Shown here piece after piece: positions 8,125-16,657 of a DNA stretch of 64,000 nucleotides (within the stretch, counting starts at the first letter, position 1; every line of letters starts with the position of its first letter). The notes beneath the pieces were generated by a model that worked only from the letters and a program-made list of their open reading frames with translations, was not told the origin of the DNA and did no database searches. The position numbers and the translations under genes were made by a program. The stretch is from Streptomyces hiroshimensis (GTDB taxonomy: Bacteria; Actinomycetota; Actinomycetes; Streptomycetales; Streptomycetaceae). The stretch lies in NCBI RefSeq assembly GCF_014650335.1, contig NZ_BMUT01000001.1, positions 1,045,037-1,109,036 of the forward strand, written 5' to 3'.

Positions 8125-9140
8125 GAAAATAAATCGAGGGTGCGGGCACGGCAGTCCGCCGGCGTCCCCCAGGCGGACCGCAGCGCCCGCGCCTTGCCCA
8201 GCCACAGCGACAGGTCGTACTCCGCGGTGTAGCCGATCGCGCCGTGCAGCTGCAGGGCGGCCCGGGCTGCGGCGTAGGCGGCGTCGGACGCCGCGGCCTT
8301 CGCGGCGGCGACCTCCGCCCGGGCGCCCGGCGCCCCCGCCGCCAGGGCCACGGCCGCGCCGTACACGAGCGGCCCGGCGAACTCCAGGCCCACGCGCACG
8401 TCCGCCAGCCGGTGCTTGACCGCCTGGAAGGCGCCGACCGGAACACCGAACTGCTTGCGCTGCCGCACGTACCCCACCGTCCGCTCCAGCAGCGCCAGCC
8501 CCACGCCCAGCACCTGCGCGGCCGCCGCGAACGCCGCCCAGTCGGCGGCGTGCCGCGCCGCCTCGCGCACCGCGCGCCCCGCGGCCACCGGCTCCGCGCC
8601 GCACCGCGGCAGGGCCAGGCGCCGCGCAGGGTCCAGCGAGGGCTGGACGGGGCCGTGGCCGGTGGCCAGGAACAGATCGTCCGGCCCGCCCGCCGCGACG
8701 AACACCCCGTCGCACACGTCCGCGTCCAGCGCGTACGGGCTTCCGCCCGGCGCCCCCGGCAGGGCCGCCGTCACCCGGGCCCCGCCGTCGCACACGCGCG
8801 GCAGCCAGGCCTCCGCGAGGACCGGCCGGCCCGCCTCGGCCAGCCGCGCCAGCAGCACCGACACGGCGACGGTCTCCACGGCCGGGCCCGGCACCGCGTA
8901 CCGGCCCAGCTCGGTGAACGCGACCGCCACCTCCACCGGCAGCGGCCCCGCCCCGCCGAACGCCTCCGGCACGGCCAGGCCGAAGACCCCGGCCCGCGCC
9001 AGCCGCTCCCACACCGCGAGCCCCGGCCCGTGGTCACCTCGCGCCCAGGCCCGTACGGATGACGGAGTGTCCGCCGCGCCCAGCATCCGGCCGAGGGTCC
9101 GGCCGAACTCCAGCTGCTCGTCGTCGAGTGCGAACTTCAC
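8121..9140 (-). CDS. Acyl-CoA dehydrogenase, short FadE32/FadE33-like subunit
   Basis: 339-aa flavin acyl-CoA dehydrogenase, shorter than the usual 380 aa, as are mycobacterial FadE32 and FadE33. It has an N-terminal helical domain (ALDDEQLEFGRTL), a reduced middle domain and a C-terminal helical domain with RKQFGVPVGAFQAVKHRLAD and LQLHGAIGYTAEYDLSLW. In the steroid pathway such short chains pair with a longer FadE31-type chain as an alpha2beta2 enzyme; the fadE31-like gene lies 76 bases upstream. The GTG at 9140 is chosen for AGGAG 8 bases before it. The last codons (LDLFS, then TAG) are unusually AT-rich and run into the KstR2-like site. FadE32 and FadE33 cannot be separated by eye. Confidence 0.8.
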   Translation of the reverse strand: MKFALDDEQLEFGRTLGRMLGAADTPSSVRAWARGDHGPGLAVWERLARAGVFGLAVPEAFGGAGPLPVEVAVAFTELGRYAVPGPAVETVAVSVLLARLAEAGRPVLAEAWLPRVCDGGARVTAALPGAPGGSPYALDADVCDGVFVAAGGPDDLFLATGHGPVQPSLDPARRLALPRCGAEPVAAGRAVREAARHAADWAAFAAAAQVLGVGLALLERTVGYVRQRKQFGVPVGAFQAVKHRLADVRVGLEFAGPLVYGAAVALAAGAPGARAEVAAAKAAASDAAYAAARAALQLHGAIGYTAEYDLSLWLGKARALRSAWGTPADCRARTLDLFS

Positions 9141-9216
9141 AGCGGCTGCTCCTGTAGGGCGAGTACGGGCCTGTGCCCGTGGTCCGGGGCGGCCGGCGGG
9201 GCACCGTGCACGCCCC

Positions 9217-10380
9217 TCATGCCCGCCGCCCCTTCGGAAGTCCCAGCAGACGCTCCGCGACGATGTCCCGCTGGATCTCGTTCGTGCCCGCGTACACCGG
9301 CCCCGCCAGCGCGAAGACGTACCCCTCCGCCCAGCCGCCGTGCGCCGGGGCGTCGCCCGCCGGCCCGGCCAGCTCGCCGTACGGGCCGAGCAGGTCGAGC
9401 GCCGTCTCGTGCAGCGCCAGGTCGAGCTCCGACCAGAACAGCTTGGTGAGGCTCGGCTCCGCCCCGCGCGGGCCGCCCGCCGCGCACGCGTACCCGTACA
9501 GCTGATAGGCGCGCGCCCGCACCACCGCATCGGCGACCCGGTCGCGCAGCGCCGTGTCCCCGGGGTCGGCGGCCGCCCGCCACAGGGCGACCAGCCGGCG
9601 CGCGGCGGCGACGTAGCGGCCGGGGCTGCGCAGGGCGAGGCCGCGTTCGCTGCCCGCGGTGCTCATGGCGACGCGCCAGCCGTCGCCGGGCGTGCCGACG
9701 ACGTCCCGGTCGGGCACGAACACCTCGTCCAGGAAGATCTCCGCGAACGCGGGCCTGCCGTCAAGGCGCCCGATCGGGCGCACCTGCACCCCCTCGGCGT
9801 CCAGCGCGAACAACGCGCAGGTCAGGCCCTCGTGGGGGCGGCGGCCGGCGCCCGCGTGGCTGCGGAACAGCCCGAAGGCGCGGTCGGCGAACGCGGCCCG
9901 TGACGACCACGTCTTCTGTCCGCTGAGCAGCCAGCCGCCGGCCGTCCGCACCGCGACCGACCGCAGGGACGCGAGGTCCGAACCGGCCTCCGGCTCGGAC
10001 CACGCCTGAGCCCACACGGTCTCCCCGCTCGCCATCGCCGGCAGGATCCGGGCCCGCTGCTCCTCCGTGCCGTGTCCGAGGAGCGTCGGGGCGAGCAGGC
10101 CGATGCCGTTCTGGGAGACCCGGGCGGGCGCGCCCGCCGCCCAGTACTCCTCCTCGAAGACCAGCCACTCCAGGAACGAGCACCCCCGTCCCCCGTACGC
10201 GGCCGGCCAGTCGACGGCCGACCACCGCCCCGCGTGCAGCGTCCGTTCCCACGCGCGGTGCTCGGCGAAGCCCTCCTCGGTCTCCAGCGAGGGGAGCGGC
10301 GCCCGGGGGACGTGACCGGCGAGCCAGGCGCGGGCCTCCGAGCGGAAGGCCTCCTGCTCAGGGGTGAGGTCGAGGTCCAT
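9217..10380 (-). CDS. fadE31: Acyl-CoA dehydrogenase, FadE31-like
   Basis: 387 aa, full-length acyl-CoA dehydrogenase. The N-terminal domain starts DLTPEQEAFRSEARAWL, the FAD/substrate region includes WAQAWSEPEAGSDLASL and GQKTWSSRAAFADR, and the C-terminal domain ends YAGTNEIQRDIVAERLLGLP. These blocks agree closely with mycobacterial FadE31 as I remember it. In the HIP pathway FadE31 with FadE32 or FadE33 dehydrogenates a late ring-derived acyl-CoA. Its ATG overlaps the stop of the hydratase gene by one base (TGATG), so it is the second gene of a three-gene operon read from the 11254 operator. Confidence 0.85.
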   Translation of the reverse strand: MDLDLTPEQEAFRSEARAWLAGHVPRAPLPSLETEEGFAEHRAWERTLHAGRWSAVDWPAAYGGRGCSFLEWLVFEEEYWAAGAPARVSQNGIGLLAPTLLGHGTEEQRARILPAMASGETVWAQAWSEPEAGSDLASLRSVAVRTAGGWLLSGQKTWSSRAAFADRAFGLFRSHAGAGRRPHEGLTCALFALDAEGVQVRPIGRLDGRPAFAEIFLDEVFVPDRDVVGTPGDGWRVAMSTAGSERGLALRSPGRYVAAARRLVALWRAAADPGDTALRDRVADAVVRARAYQLYGYACAAGGPRGAEPSLTKLFWSELDLALHETALDLLGPYGELAGPAGDAPAHGGWAEGYVFALAGPVYAGTNEIQRDIVAERLLGLPKGRRA

Positions 10381-11234
10381 CAGGCCCCGCCCGCCCCGTC
10401 CCTCGCCTTCATCGCGCGCACGTCCATGCCGCCGAGGGGGTCGGCGGAGGTCTCGGCGTTGTGCGCGTGCGCGAGGTGGTGCAGGGCGAACGCCGCGTCG
10501 AGACCGCCGTGCAGACCCTGGAGGTCCTCGGCCTGGTTGACCGCGCGCTTGGCCAGGGCGAGGCCCATGCGGGGCATCGCCGCCACGCGCCCGGCGAGTT
10601 CGCGGGTGCGGGCGGCGAGCTGCTCGCGCGGCACCACGCGGTTGACCATGCCGAGTTCGCGGGCGCGCCGGGCGCTCATCCGGTCGCCCGTGTAGAGGAG
10701 TTCCTTCGCGACGCGCGGCGGCAGGACCCAGGGGTGGGCGAAGTACTCCACGCCCGGGATGCCCATCCGGACCACCGGATCGGCGAAGAAGGCGTCCTCG
10801 CTCGCGACGATCAGGTCGCAGACCCACGCCAGCATCAGGCCGCCCGCCACGCATGCGCCCTGCACCGAGGCGATCAGCGGCTTGGGGATCTCGCGCCAGC
10901 GGCGGCACATGCCCAGGTACACCTCGGACTCGCGGGCGAACCGGCTCTCGGCACCCGCCTTGTCCGAGTGGTCCCACCACAGGCCCGCCCGGCGCTCGAA
11001 CGGCAGATGGGCGTCGCGGTCGGGCGTGCCGATGTCGTGGCCGGACGAGAAGTGCTCGCCCGCGCCCGCCAGGACGATCACCTTGACCCCGTCGTCGGCC
11101 GACGCCTCGTAGAAGGCCCCGTCCAGTGCGTAGGTCATCGCGGAGTTCTGGGCGTTGCGGTACGCGGGCCGGTTCATGGTGACCGTCGCGACGGGTCCGG
11201 TGCGTTCGAGGAGCACCGCAGGGCCAGTGGTCAT
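10380..11234 (-). CDS. Enoyl-CoA hydratase/isomerase family protein
   Basis: 284 aa, crotonase fold. The oxyanion-hole segments are visible: AGEHFSSGHDIG in the N-terminal half and QGACVAGGLMLAWVCDL in the middle, followed by EDAFFADPVVRMG. It is first in an operon with fadE31 and the short fadE and starts 20 bases from the 11254 KstR2-like site, so it belongs to the steroid C/D-ring regulon. It may fill the hydratase step assigned to EchA13 in rhodococci; I am unsure of that orthology. The ATG at 11234 gives the standard MTTGPAVLLERTGPVATVTMNRP start. AAGGA is present but rather far upstream (about 12 bases). Confidence 0.83.
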   Translation of the reverse strand: MTTGPAVLLERTGPVATVTMNRPAYRNAQNSAMTYALDGAFYEASADDGVKVIVLAGAGEHFSSGHDIGTPDRDAHLPFERRAGLWWDHSDKAGAESRFARESEVYLGMCRRWREIPKPLIASVQGACVAGGLMLAWVCDLIVASEDAFFADPVVRMGIPGVEYFAHPWVLPPRVAKELLYTGDRMSARRARELGMVNRVVPREQLAARTRELAGRVAAMPRMGLALAKRAVNQAEDLQGLHGGLDAAFALHHLAHAHNAETSADPLGGMDVRAMKARDGAGGA

Positions 11235-11253
11235 CGGCGTCGACCATCCTTCC

Positions 11254-11271
11254 CTAACAAGTGTTTGGTAG
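11254..11271. promoter_or_regulatory. KstR2-like operator between echA and ipdF
   Basis: CTAACAAGTGTTTGGTAG, an 18-base inverted repeat with the core AACAAGTGTTTGGT, one base from the KstR2 pattern AnCAAGnnCTTGnT. It lies 20 bases before the minus-strand hydratase and 14 bases before ipdF, in the only space available for two divergent promoters. The ipdF-kstR2-fadA6 operon would therefore be autoregulated. Confidence 0.75.
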
Positions 11272-11285
11272 GTTAACGTACGGCC

Positions 11286-12104
11286 ATGAGCAGCGTCGAG
11301 GAGTCGTCCACCGCTGTCCGGCCCGGCCCGCCGCCCTATCTCCCCGCTCACGACCTGCTGTCCGGCCGCACCGCCGTCATCACCGCCGCGGCCGGCGCCG
11401 GGATCGGCGCCGCCACCGCCCGCCGGTTCCTGGAGGAGGGCGCCCGCGTCGTGCTCGGCGACCGGCACGCACGCCGCCTGCGGGTCGCCGTCGCCGACCT
11501 GAGCGAGGAGTTCGGCGCCCGCCACATCGCCGGACGGATCTGCGACGTCACCGACGAAGCGCAGGTCGCGGCGCTGTTCGAGCTGGCCGAGGAGCGGCAC
11601 GGCGGCCTCGACGTCGTCGTCAACAACGCAGGCCTCGGCGGCACCGCCGATCTCGCCGACATGACCGACGAGCAGTGGGACGCCGTCGTCGGCACCACCC
11701 TCGGCGGCACCTTCCGCTGCACGCGCGCCGCCCTGCGCCGCATGCGCGCCCGGGGCGCCGGAGGCGTCGTCGTCAACAACGCCTCCGTCGCCGGCTGGCG
11801 CGCCCAGCGCGGCCAGGCCCACTACGCGGCGGCCAAGGCCGGCGTCATGGCGCTCACGCGCTGCGCGGCGGTGGAGGCCGCCGCCTACGGCGTGCGCGTC
11901 AACGCCGTCGCGCCGAGCCTCGCCCTGCACCCCCACCTGGCGAAGGTCACCACGCCGGAGCTGCTGGAGGAGCTGGCCCGGCGCGAGGCGTTCGGGCGGG
12001 CCGCCGAGCCCTGGGAGGTCGCCAACGTCATCGTCTTCCTCGCCAGCGGCTACTCCTCGTACATGACCGGCGAGACGGTCTCCGTCAGCAGCCAGCGCGC
12101 GTGA
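11286..12104 (+). CDS. ipdF: Short-chain dehydrogenase IpdF (steroid C/D-ring pathway)
   Basis: 272-aa NAD(P)-dependent short-chain dehydrogenase. The cofactor motif is TAAAGAGIG (33-41), followed by NNAG (about 113-116), Ser167 and the catalytic YAAAK (Tyr180, Lys184). The segments WRAQRGQAHYAAAKAGVMALTRC and FGRAAEPWEVA are those of mycobacterial IpdF, which oxidises the hydroxyl group on the HIP-CoA skeleton. It lies directly next to a kstR2 gene, as in Mycobacterium. The ATG at 11286 is only 14 bases from the operator and has no clear ribosome site, so the mRNA could be leaderless. Its stop overlaps kstR2 by 4 bases. Confidence 0.9.
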   Translation: MSSVEESSTAVRPGPPPYLPAHDLLSGRTAVITAAAGAGIGAATARRFLEEGARVVLGDRHARRLRVAVADLSEEFGARHIAGRICDVTDEAQVAALFELAEERHGGLDVVVNNAGLGGTADLADMTDEQWDAVVGTTLGGTFRCTRAALRRMRARGAGGVVVNNASVAGWRAQRGQAHYAAAKAGVMALTRCAAVEAAAYGVRVNAVAPSLALHPHLAKVTTPELLEELARREAFGRAAEPWEVANVIVFLASGYSSYMTGETVSVSSQRA

Positions 12105-12733
12105 CCGAGAATGGCAGCGTGCCGAACAGCAAGAAGACCACCACCGAGCGGCCCGCGCCCGAGCGGCGCGGAGAGCTCCTCGCGACCGCCGCCGAGGTGT
12201 TCGCCGCGCAGGGCTACAACGCCACCACCGTGCGGCGGATCGCCGAGGAGGCGGGGCTGCTGGCGGGCAGCCTCTACTACCACTTCGACTCCAAGGAGTC
12301 GATGCTGGACGAGATCCTCTCCGCCTTCCTCGACGAGCTGTGGGCCGGCTACGATGCCGTGCTCGCCGCCGGGCTCGGGCCCCGCGAGACCCTGGAGGCC
12401 CTGGTCACCGAGTCCTTCCGGGAGATCGACCGGCACCGCCCCGCCGTCGCCATCTACCAGAAGGAGTCGCCGCACCTCGCCGGCCGGCCCCGCTTCGGCT
12501 ACCTCGCCGAGTCGCAGCGCAGGTTCGAGGAGGCGTGGCTCGGCACGATCGAGCGGGGCGCGGCCGAGGGCGCCTTCCGCGCCGACCTGGACGCCCGCCT
12601 CACCTACCGGTTCCTGCGCGACACCGTGTGGGTCGCCGCGTCCTGGTACCGGCCGGGCGGACAGCACGCGCCGGAGGAGATCGCCCGCCAGTATCTGTCG
12701 ATGGTCCTGGACGGCATCGCCGTGCGGGAGTGA
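12101..12733 (+). CDS. kstR2: TetR-family repressor KstR2
   Basis: 210 aa from the GTG at 12101, which forms a GTGA overlap with ipdF; GTG 12119 would give 204 aa. The TetR helix-turn-helix is at about residues 23-69 (GELLATAAEVFAAQGY, TTVRRIAEEAGLLAGSLYYHF, SKESMLDEIL). The ligand domain has RPAVAIYQKE, RFLRDTVWVAASWYRPGG and QYLSMVLDGI, which agree with mycobacterial KstR2. KstR2 represses the genes for steroid ring C/D breakdown and is released by HIP-CoA. Three operator-like palindromes at 8106, 11254 and 17451 are its likely targets, including its own promoter. Confidence 0.9.
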   Translation: MTENGSVPNSKKTTTERPAPERRGELLATAAEVFAAQGYNATTVRRIAEEAGLLAGSLYYHFDSKESMLDEILSAFLDELWAGYDAVLAAGLGPRETLEALVTESFREIDRHRPAVAIYQKESPHLAGRPRFGYLAESQRRFEEAWLGTIERGAAEGAFRADLDARLTYRFLRDTVWVAASWYRPGGQHAPEEIARQYLSMVLDGIAVRE

Positions 12734-12754
12734 CCGGTTGGAGGAGCAGCAGCC

Positions 12755-13912
12755 ATGGCCGAGGCCTATATCGCCGGAGCGGTCCGCACCCCCGTCGGCC
12801 GGCGCGGAGGCGGGCTCTCCGCCGTCCATCCCGCCGACCTCGGCGCGCAGGTGCTGCGCGCCCTGATGACACGCACGGGCGTCGACCCGGCCGCCGTCGA
12901 GGACGTCGTCCTCGGCTGCCTCGACGCCGTCGGCCCGCAGGCCGGGGACATCGCCCGGACGAGCTGGCTGGCCGCCGGGCTGCCCGAGGAGGTCCCCGGC
13001 GTCACCGTCGACCGGCAGTGCGGCTCCGGCCAGCAGGCCGTCCACTTCGCCGCCCAGGCCGTCCTCTCCGGCACCCAGGACCTCGTCGTCGCGGGCGGCG
13101 TGCAGAACATGTCGCAGATCCCGATCGCCTACGCCGTCCACCGCGCGGCCGTCCCCCTCGGCCTCACCGAGGGCCCGTTCGCCGGTTCCGAGGGCTGGCG
13201 GACGCGCTACGGAGACCGGCCCGTCAGCCAGTTCCACGGGGCCGAGCTCATCGCCCGGCAGTGGGGCATCACGCGCGCCGCCATGGAGGAGTACGCGCTG
13301 CTCTCGCACCGAAGGGCCGTACGCGCCGCCGACGAGGGCCGCTTCGACCGCGAACTCGTCCCCTGCGGCGGGCTGACGGCCGACGAAGGACCCCGCCGGG
13401 ACACCTCCCCGGAGAAGATGGCCGCGCTGAAGCCGGTGGTGGACGGCGGCCGGCTGACGGCGGCCCTCTCCTCCCAGATATCCGACGGGGCGGCGGCCCT
13501 GCTGATCGCGAGCGAGCGTGCCGTACGCGACCACGGGCTGACGCCGCGCGCCCGCATCCACCACCTGTCCGTACGCGGCGAGGATCCCATCCGCATGCTG
13601 ACGGCGCCCATCCCGGCGACCGCCCACGCGCTGAAGAAGGCCGGACTGACGATGGCGGACATCGACCTCGTCGAGATCAACGAGGCCTTCGCCTCCGTCG
13701 TCCTGGCCTGGCTGCAGGAGACCGGCGCCGACCCGGAGAAGGTCAACGTCAACGGCGGCGCCATCGCCCTGGGCCATCCCCTGGGCGCGACCGGCGCGAA
13801 GCTGATGACCACGCTGCTGCACGAACTCGAGCGCACGGGCGGCCGCTACGGCCTGCAGACGATGTGCGAGGGCGGCGGGCAGGCCAACGTGACGGTCATC
13901 GAGCGGTTGTGA
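12755..13912 (+). CDS. fadA6: Thiolase FadA6 (steroid C/D-ring pathway)
   Basis: 385-aa thiolase. The nucleophile Cys89 is in VDRQCGSGQQA, His341 in ALGHPLGATGAK and Cys371 in MCEGGGQAN; NEAF is also present. The sequence follows mycobacterial FadA6 closely (PVGRRGGGLSAVHPADLG, SWLAAGLPEEVPGVTVDRQ, AGGVQNMSQIPI). FadA6 cleaves late beta-oxidation intermediates derived from the opened C/D rings, giving acetyl-CoA or succinyl-CoA-type products. A perfect ribosome site, GGAGGAG, lies 8 bases before the ATG. It is the third gene of the ipdF-kstR2-fadA6 operon and is convergent with ipdC. Confidence 0.9.
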   Translation: MAEAYIAGAVRTPVGRRGGGLSAVHPADLGAQVLRALMTRTGVDPAAVEDVVLGCLDAVGPQAGDIARTSWLAAGLPEEVPGVTVDRQCGSGQQAVHFAAQAVLSGTQDLVVAGGVQNMSQIPIAYAVHRAAVPLGLTEGPFAGSEGWRTRYGDRPVSQFHGAELIARQWGITRAAMEEYALLSHRRAVRAADEGRFDRELVPCGGLTADEGPRRDTSPEKMAALKPVVDGGRLTAALSSQISDGAAALLIASERAVRDHGLTPRARIHHLSVRGEDPIRMLTAPIPATAHALKKAGLTMADIDLVEINEAFASVVLAWLQETGADPEKVNVNGGAIALGHPLGATGAKLMTTLLHELERTGGRYGLQTMCEGGGQANVTVIERL

Positions 13913-13954
13913 GGGCTACGGGACGCATCGAGCGGTCGTGAGGCCTGCGGGGTG
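13897..13954. repeat. 29-bp direct repeat at the fadA6 3' end
   Basis: The last bases of fadA6 (from CATCGAGCGG at 13897) are repeated in tandem with a few changes from 13926. The second copy contains another TGA and lies in the gap before the ipdC stop. It looks like a local duplication and codes for nothing extra. Confidence 0.7.
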
Positions 13955-13968
13955 GTCGGCTGTGAGTC

Positions 13969-15027
13969 TTACGGGGCGGCTCCGGGAGCCCCGAGCGCCG
14001 CCAGCACCTCCTCCGCCTCCGCCATCACGCGCCCGACCAGATCGGCGCACGTCGGCAGGTCGTCGATGACACCGGCGACCTGCCCCGAGGCCATCACCCC
14101 CAGGTCCGTGCGGCCGTCCACCATCGCGGCCCGCAGCAGCACCGGCGTGTTCGCCGCCATCAATACCTGACCCCACGTCAGTTCACGGCCGTGGCGCATC
14201 GCCAGGCCGTCGCGCACCATCGCCGCCCAGCCGCTCCCCGACAGCGCCCGGAACGCGGCCGCGTGCCGCAGCGACCGGACCAGCCCGCCGAGGCGCCCCG
14301 AGCGCTCCAGCCCCGCGACGAAGGGCGTGCGCAGCATCCGGTGGGGGAGGCCGTCGACCTTCGTCGTGACCGTGACGTCCCGCACCGTCGCCGCGAGGTA
14401 CACGGCCTTCACCGCGTCCGGCACCGTGCTGTCCGCGGTCAGCAGGAAGCGCGTGCCCATGGCGACCCCCGCCGCACCGAACGCCAGAGCCGCCACCAGC
14501 CCGCGCCCGTCGCGGAATCCGCCCGCCGCGACGACCGGGATGCCCACCGCGTCCACCACCTGCGGCAGCAGGACCGACGTCGCGACCTCGCCCGTATGGC
14601 CACCGCCCTCCGCGCCCTGCACCACGACCGCGTCCGCACCCCAGGCCGCCACCTTCTCGGCGTGCCGCCGCGCCCCCACGGACGGGACGACGACCACCCC
14701 GGCGTCCTTGAGCCGGGCGATCAGCTCGCGGGACGGGGCGAGCGCGAACGACGCGACGCGCACCCCCTCCTCGATCAGGATGTCCACGCGCTCCCGGGCG
14801 TCGCCCGCGTCCGCCCGCAGGTTGACCCCGAACGGCTGCCGGGTGCGCGAGCGCACCTTTCTGATCGCGGCCCTCAGCCCGTCGGGCGTCATCGTGGCCG
14901 AGCCCAGGATGCCGAGCGCTCCGGCCTCCGCCACGGCCGACACCAGGCGCGGGCCCGCCACCCAGCCCATGCCCGTCTGGACGAGCGGATGCCGGACGCC
15001 CACCAGGTCGGTCAGGGCCGTCCTCAC
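13969..15027 (-). CDS. ipdC: Flavin oxidoreductase IpdC (steroid C/D-ring pathway)
   Basis: 352-aa TIM-barrel flavoprotein of the nitronate monooxygenase/2-nitropropane dioxygenase family. Visible blocks are HPLVQTGMGWVAGPRLVSA, GVNLRADAGD, VQGAEGGGHTG, VAAGGFRDGRGL and GTRFLLTADSTVPDAVK, matching mycobacterial IpdC. IpdC is reported to act on the CoA thioester of the remaining two-ring skeleton, introducing unsaturation in ring C. The GTG at 15027 has GGGAGGT 6 bases before it and overlaps the ipdB stop as GTGA. It is the last gene of the minus-strand operon echA20-ipdA-ipdB-ipdC. Confidence 0.9.
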   Translation of the reverse strand: MRTALTDLVGVRHPLVQTGMGWVAGPRLVSAVAEAGALGILGSATMTPDGLRAAIRKVRSRTRQPFGVNLRADAGDARERVDILIEEGVRVASFALAPSRELIARLKDAGVVVVPSVGARRHAEKVAAWGADAVVVQGAEGGGHTGEVATSVLLPQVVDAVGIPVVAAGGFRDGRGLVAALAFGAAGVAMGTRFLLTADSTVPDAVKAVYLAATVRDVTVTTKVDGLPHRMLRTPFVAGLERSGRLGGLVRSLRHAAAFRALSGSGWAAMVRDGLAMRHGRELTWGQVLMAANTPVLLRAAMVDGRTDLGVMASGQVAGVIDDLPTCADLVGRVMAEAEEVLAALGAPGAAP

Positions 15028-15794
15028 CCCCGTACCTCCCGCGCGCGCAGCCCGTCCGGGTCGATGACCTCGCGGATCATCCGCAGCTCCTCGGCGGAGG
15101 GCAGCCGGGTGCGCGGCACGTCGCGGGGTACTTCCAGCGGGAATCCGGTGGCCGCCTGCAGCTCGGCCGCCGTCACGCCCGGGTGTAGGGAGCGGACCCG
15201 CATCGTACGGTCCGGCGTCTCGAAGTCGAGGACGGCCAGGTCGGTGACCACGCGCGGGATGCGGTGGAAGCGCGTCGCCGACGGCCCCGCGGCCGCCGCC
15301 CGGTCGTAGCCGACGCCGCTGACCATGTCGACCTTCTCGACCAGGACGCGCGGCGAGTGCCGGGGGATCCAGTAACTCGTCGGGTTGTTGAGGGTGTTGG
15401 CCGGTGCCCCGCGCACGCCGAGCAGCTGCCGGTCGGGCCGGTGCCAGTCGCCGACGCAGGAGATGTTCTGGTTGCCGTGCCGGTCGAGCTGGGCCGCCCC
15501 CATCATCACGTGCCGCCGCCCGCCCGTGACCACGGCCAGGTGCCGCCGGAAGGGCAGCCACCCCTCGACCGCCCGGGCCTGCGCGCCCAGCGCCGGCACC
15601 TCGGCCATCAGCAGCGCCTCCCCGTCCGTGAGCAGCAGGTCCGGGGAGAAGGTGAGCCGCGCGAGCCGCGCCCCGATCGCCGGGACCACGCCCATCGGGC
15701 TGGCCAGGATCTCCCCGTCGCCGCGCCACGCCTCCGCGCACGCCACGACGCACACCTCGGCGCGCCCGGCGCTCATGCCGCGTCCGGTGCTCAC
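15024..15794 (-). CDS. ipdB: CoA-transferase-family ring hydrolase subunit IpdB
   Basis: 256 aa from the GTG at 15794, which overlaps the ipdA stop as GTGA; the ATG at 15776 would give 250 aa, the mycobacterial length. It belongs to the class I CoA-transferase beta-subunit fold but is used as a hydrolase: IpdAB opens ring C of COCHEA-CoA. Matching blocks are RAEVCVVACAEAWRGDGEI, LLLTDGEALL, GWLPFRRH, MMGAAQLDRHGNQNIS and SLHPGV. Consecutive 4-base overlaps with ipdA and ipdC indicate coupled translation, which suits a fixed subunit ratio. Confidence 0.9.
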   Translation of the reverse strand: MSTGRGMSAGRAEVCVVACAEAWRGDGEILASPMGVVPAIGARLARLTFSPDLLLTDGEALLMAEVPALGAQARAVEGWLPFRRHLAVVTGGRRHVMMGAAQLDRHGNQNISCVGDWHRPDRQLLGVRGAPANTLNNPTSYWIPRHSPRVLVEKVDMVSGVGYDRAAAAGPSATRFHRIPRVVTDLAVLDFETPDRTMRVRSLHPGVTAAELQAATGFPLEVPRDVPRTRLPSAEELRMIREVIDPDGLRAREVRG

Positions 15795-16657
15795 GCCGCG
15801 CCCTCGGCGAAGCCGTCGACCGCGGCGCGGTAGGCGTCCTCGTCCCCCGACAGGAAGCGGTCGGCGAACTCCCGCCAGGTCCCCGGGTCGGCCGCCGCCG
15901 CGGCGTAGGCGGCCTGGAACGCCTCGTCCCGGCCGTAGTCCGGCACGCAGGAGGTGAAGTGCGCCCCGCCCGGCGCCTCGATGACGCCGTTGACGCAGCT
16001 CCGCTGCACGAGCAGCGTCTGCGGGCCGCCGCCCTCGGCGAACCCGGCGCTGTCGACCACCCGTTCGCACGAGACGTACGCCTCGCGCGCCGCCTCGCAG
16101 AACAGGTCGTCGAAGTACGGGTCCGGGCCCAGGTACTGGGCGTTGCCGCGCGCGTCCGCCCGGTTGAGGTGCACGAGCGCCGCGTCCAGGGTGAGCGCCG
16201 GGACGGCGACGAGCTCCTCCCCGTCCTCGTACGGGGACGTCACCGTACGCAGGGAGGGGTTGACGGTCATGACGTCCGAGCCGAGGCCTGCCCGGACGGG
16301 CAGGAACGGCAGCCGGTGTGCCGCGGCCGTCAGCCCCCACATGAACATCGCCTCGTCCAGCTCGACGAGTTCGACGTCGCCGCGCTGCCGGGCGGCACGG
16401 AAGTGCGGTTCGAGGGGGATCGAGTCGAGCGTCGCGAAGGCCGCGACGAGCTTGCGGACCCGGCCCGCGGCCACCAGCAGGCCGACGTCCGGGCCGCCGT
16501 AGGAGACCACGGTCAGGTCGCGGACGTCCGAGCGCAGCAGGGCCCGGACGAGGGCCATCGGCTTGCGCCGGGAGCCCCAGCCGCCGATGCCGACGGTCAT
16601 CCCGCTCGCCAGGTGCGCCACCGCCTCGTCGGCGGTCATCCTCTTGTCGCCGTTCAC
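15791..16657 (-). CDS. ipdA: CoA-transferase-family ring hydrolase subunit IpdA
   Basis: 288-aa alpha-subunit partner of IpdB. The diagnostic stretches GIGGWGSRRKPMALVRALL, VSYGGPDVGLL, LPFLPVRAGLGSD and EAPGGAHFTSCVPDYGRDE are those of IpdA rather than of ordinary acetoacetate-type CoA-transferases. The complex hydrolyses ring C after EchA20 has opened ring D. The GTG at 16657 overlaps the echA20 stop (GTGA) and is preceded by GGGAGGA. It is second in the operon read from the 17451 operator. Confidence 0.92.
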   Translation of the reverse strand: MNGDKRMTADEAVAHLASGMTVGIGGWGSRRKPMALVRALLRSDVRDLTVVSYGGPDVGLLVAAGRVRKLVAAFATLDSIPLEPHFRAARQRGDVELVELDEAMFMWGLTAAAHRLPFLPVRAGLGSDVMTVNPSLRTVTSPYEDGEELVAVPALTLDAALVHLNRADARGNAQYLGPDPYFDDLFCEAAREAYVSCERVVDSAGFAEGGGPQTLLVQRSCVNGVIEAPGGAHFTSCVPDYGRDEAFQAAYAAAAADPGTWREFADRFLSGDEDAYRAAVDGFAEGAA

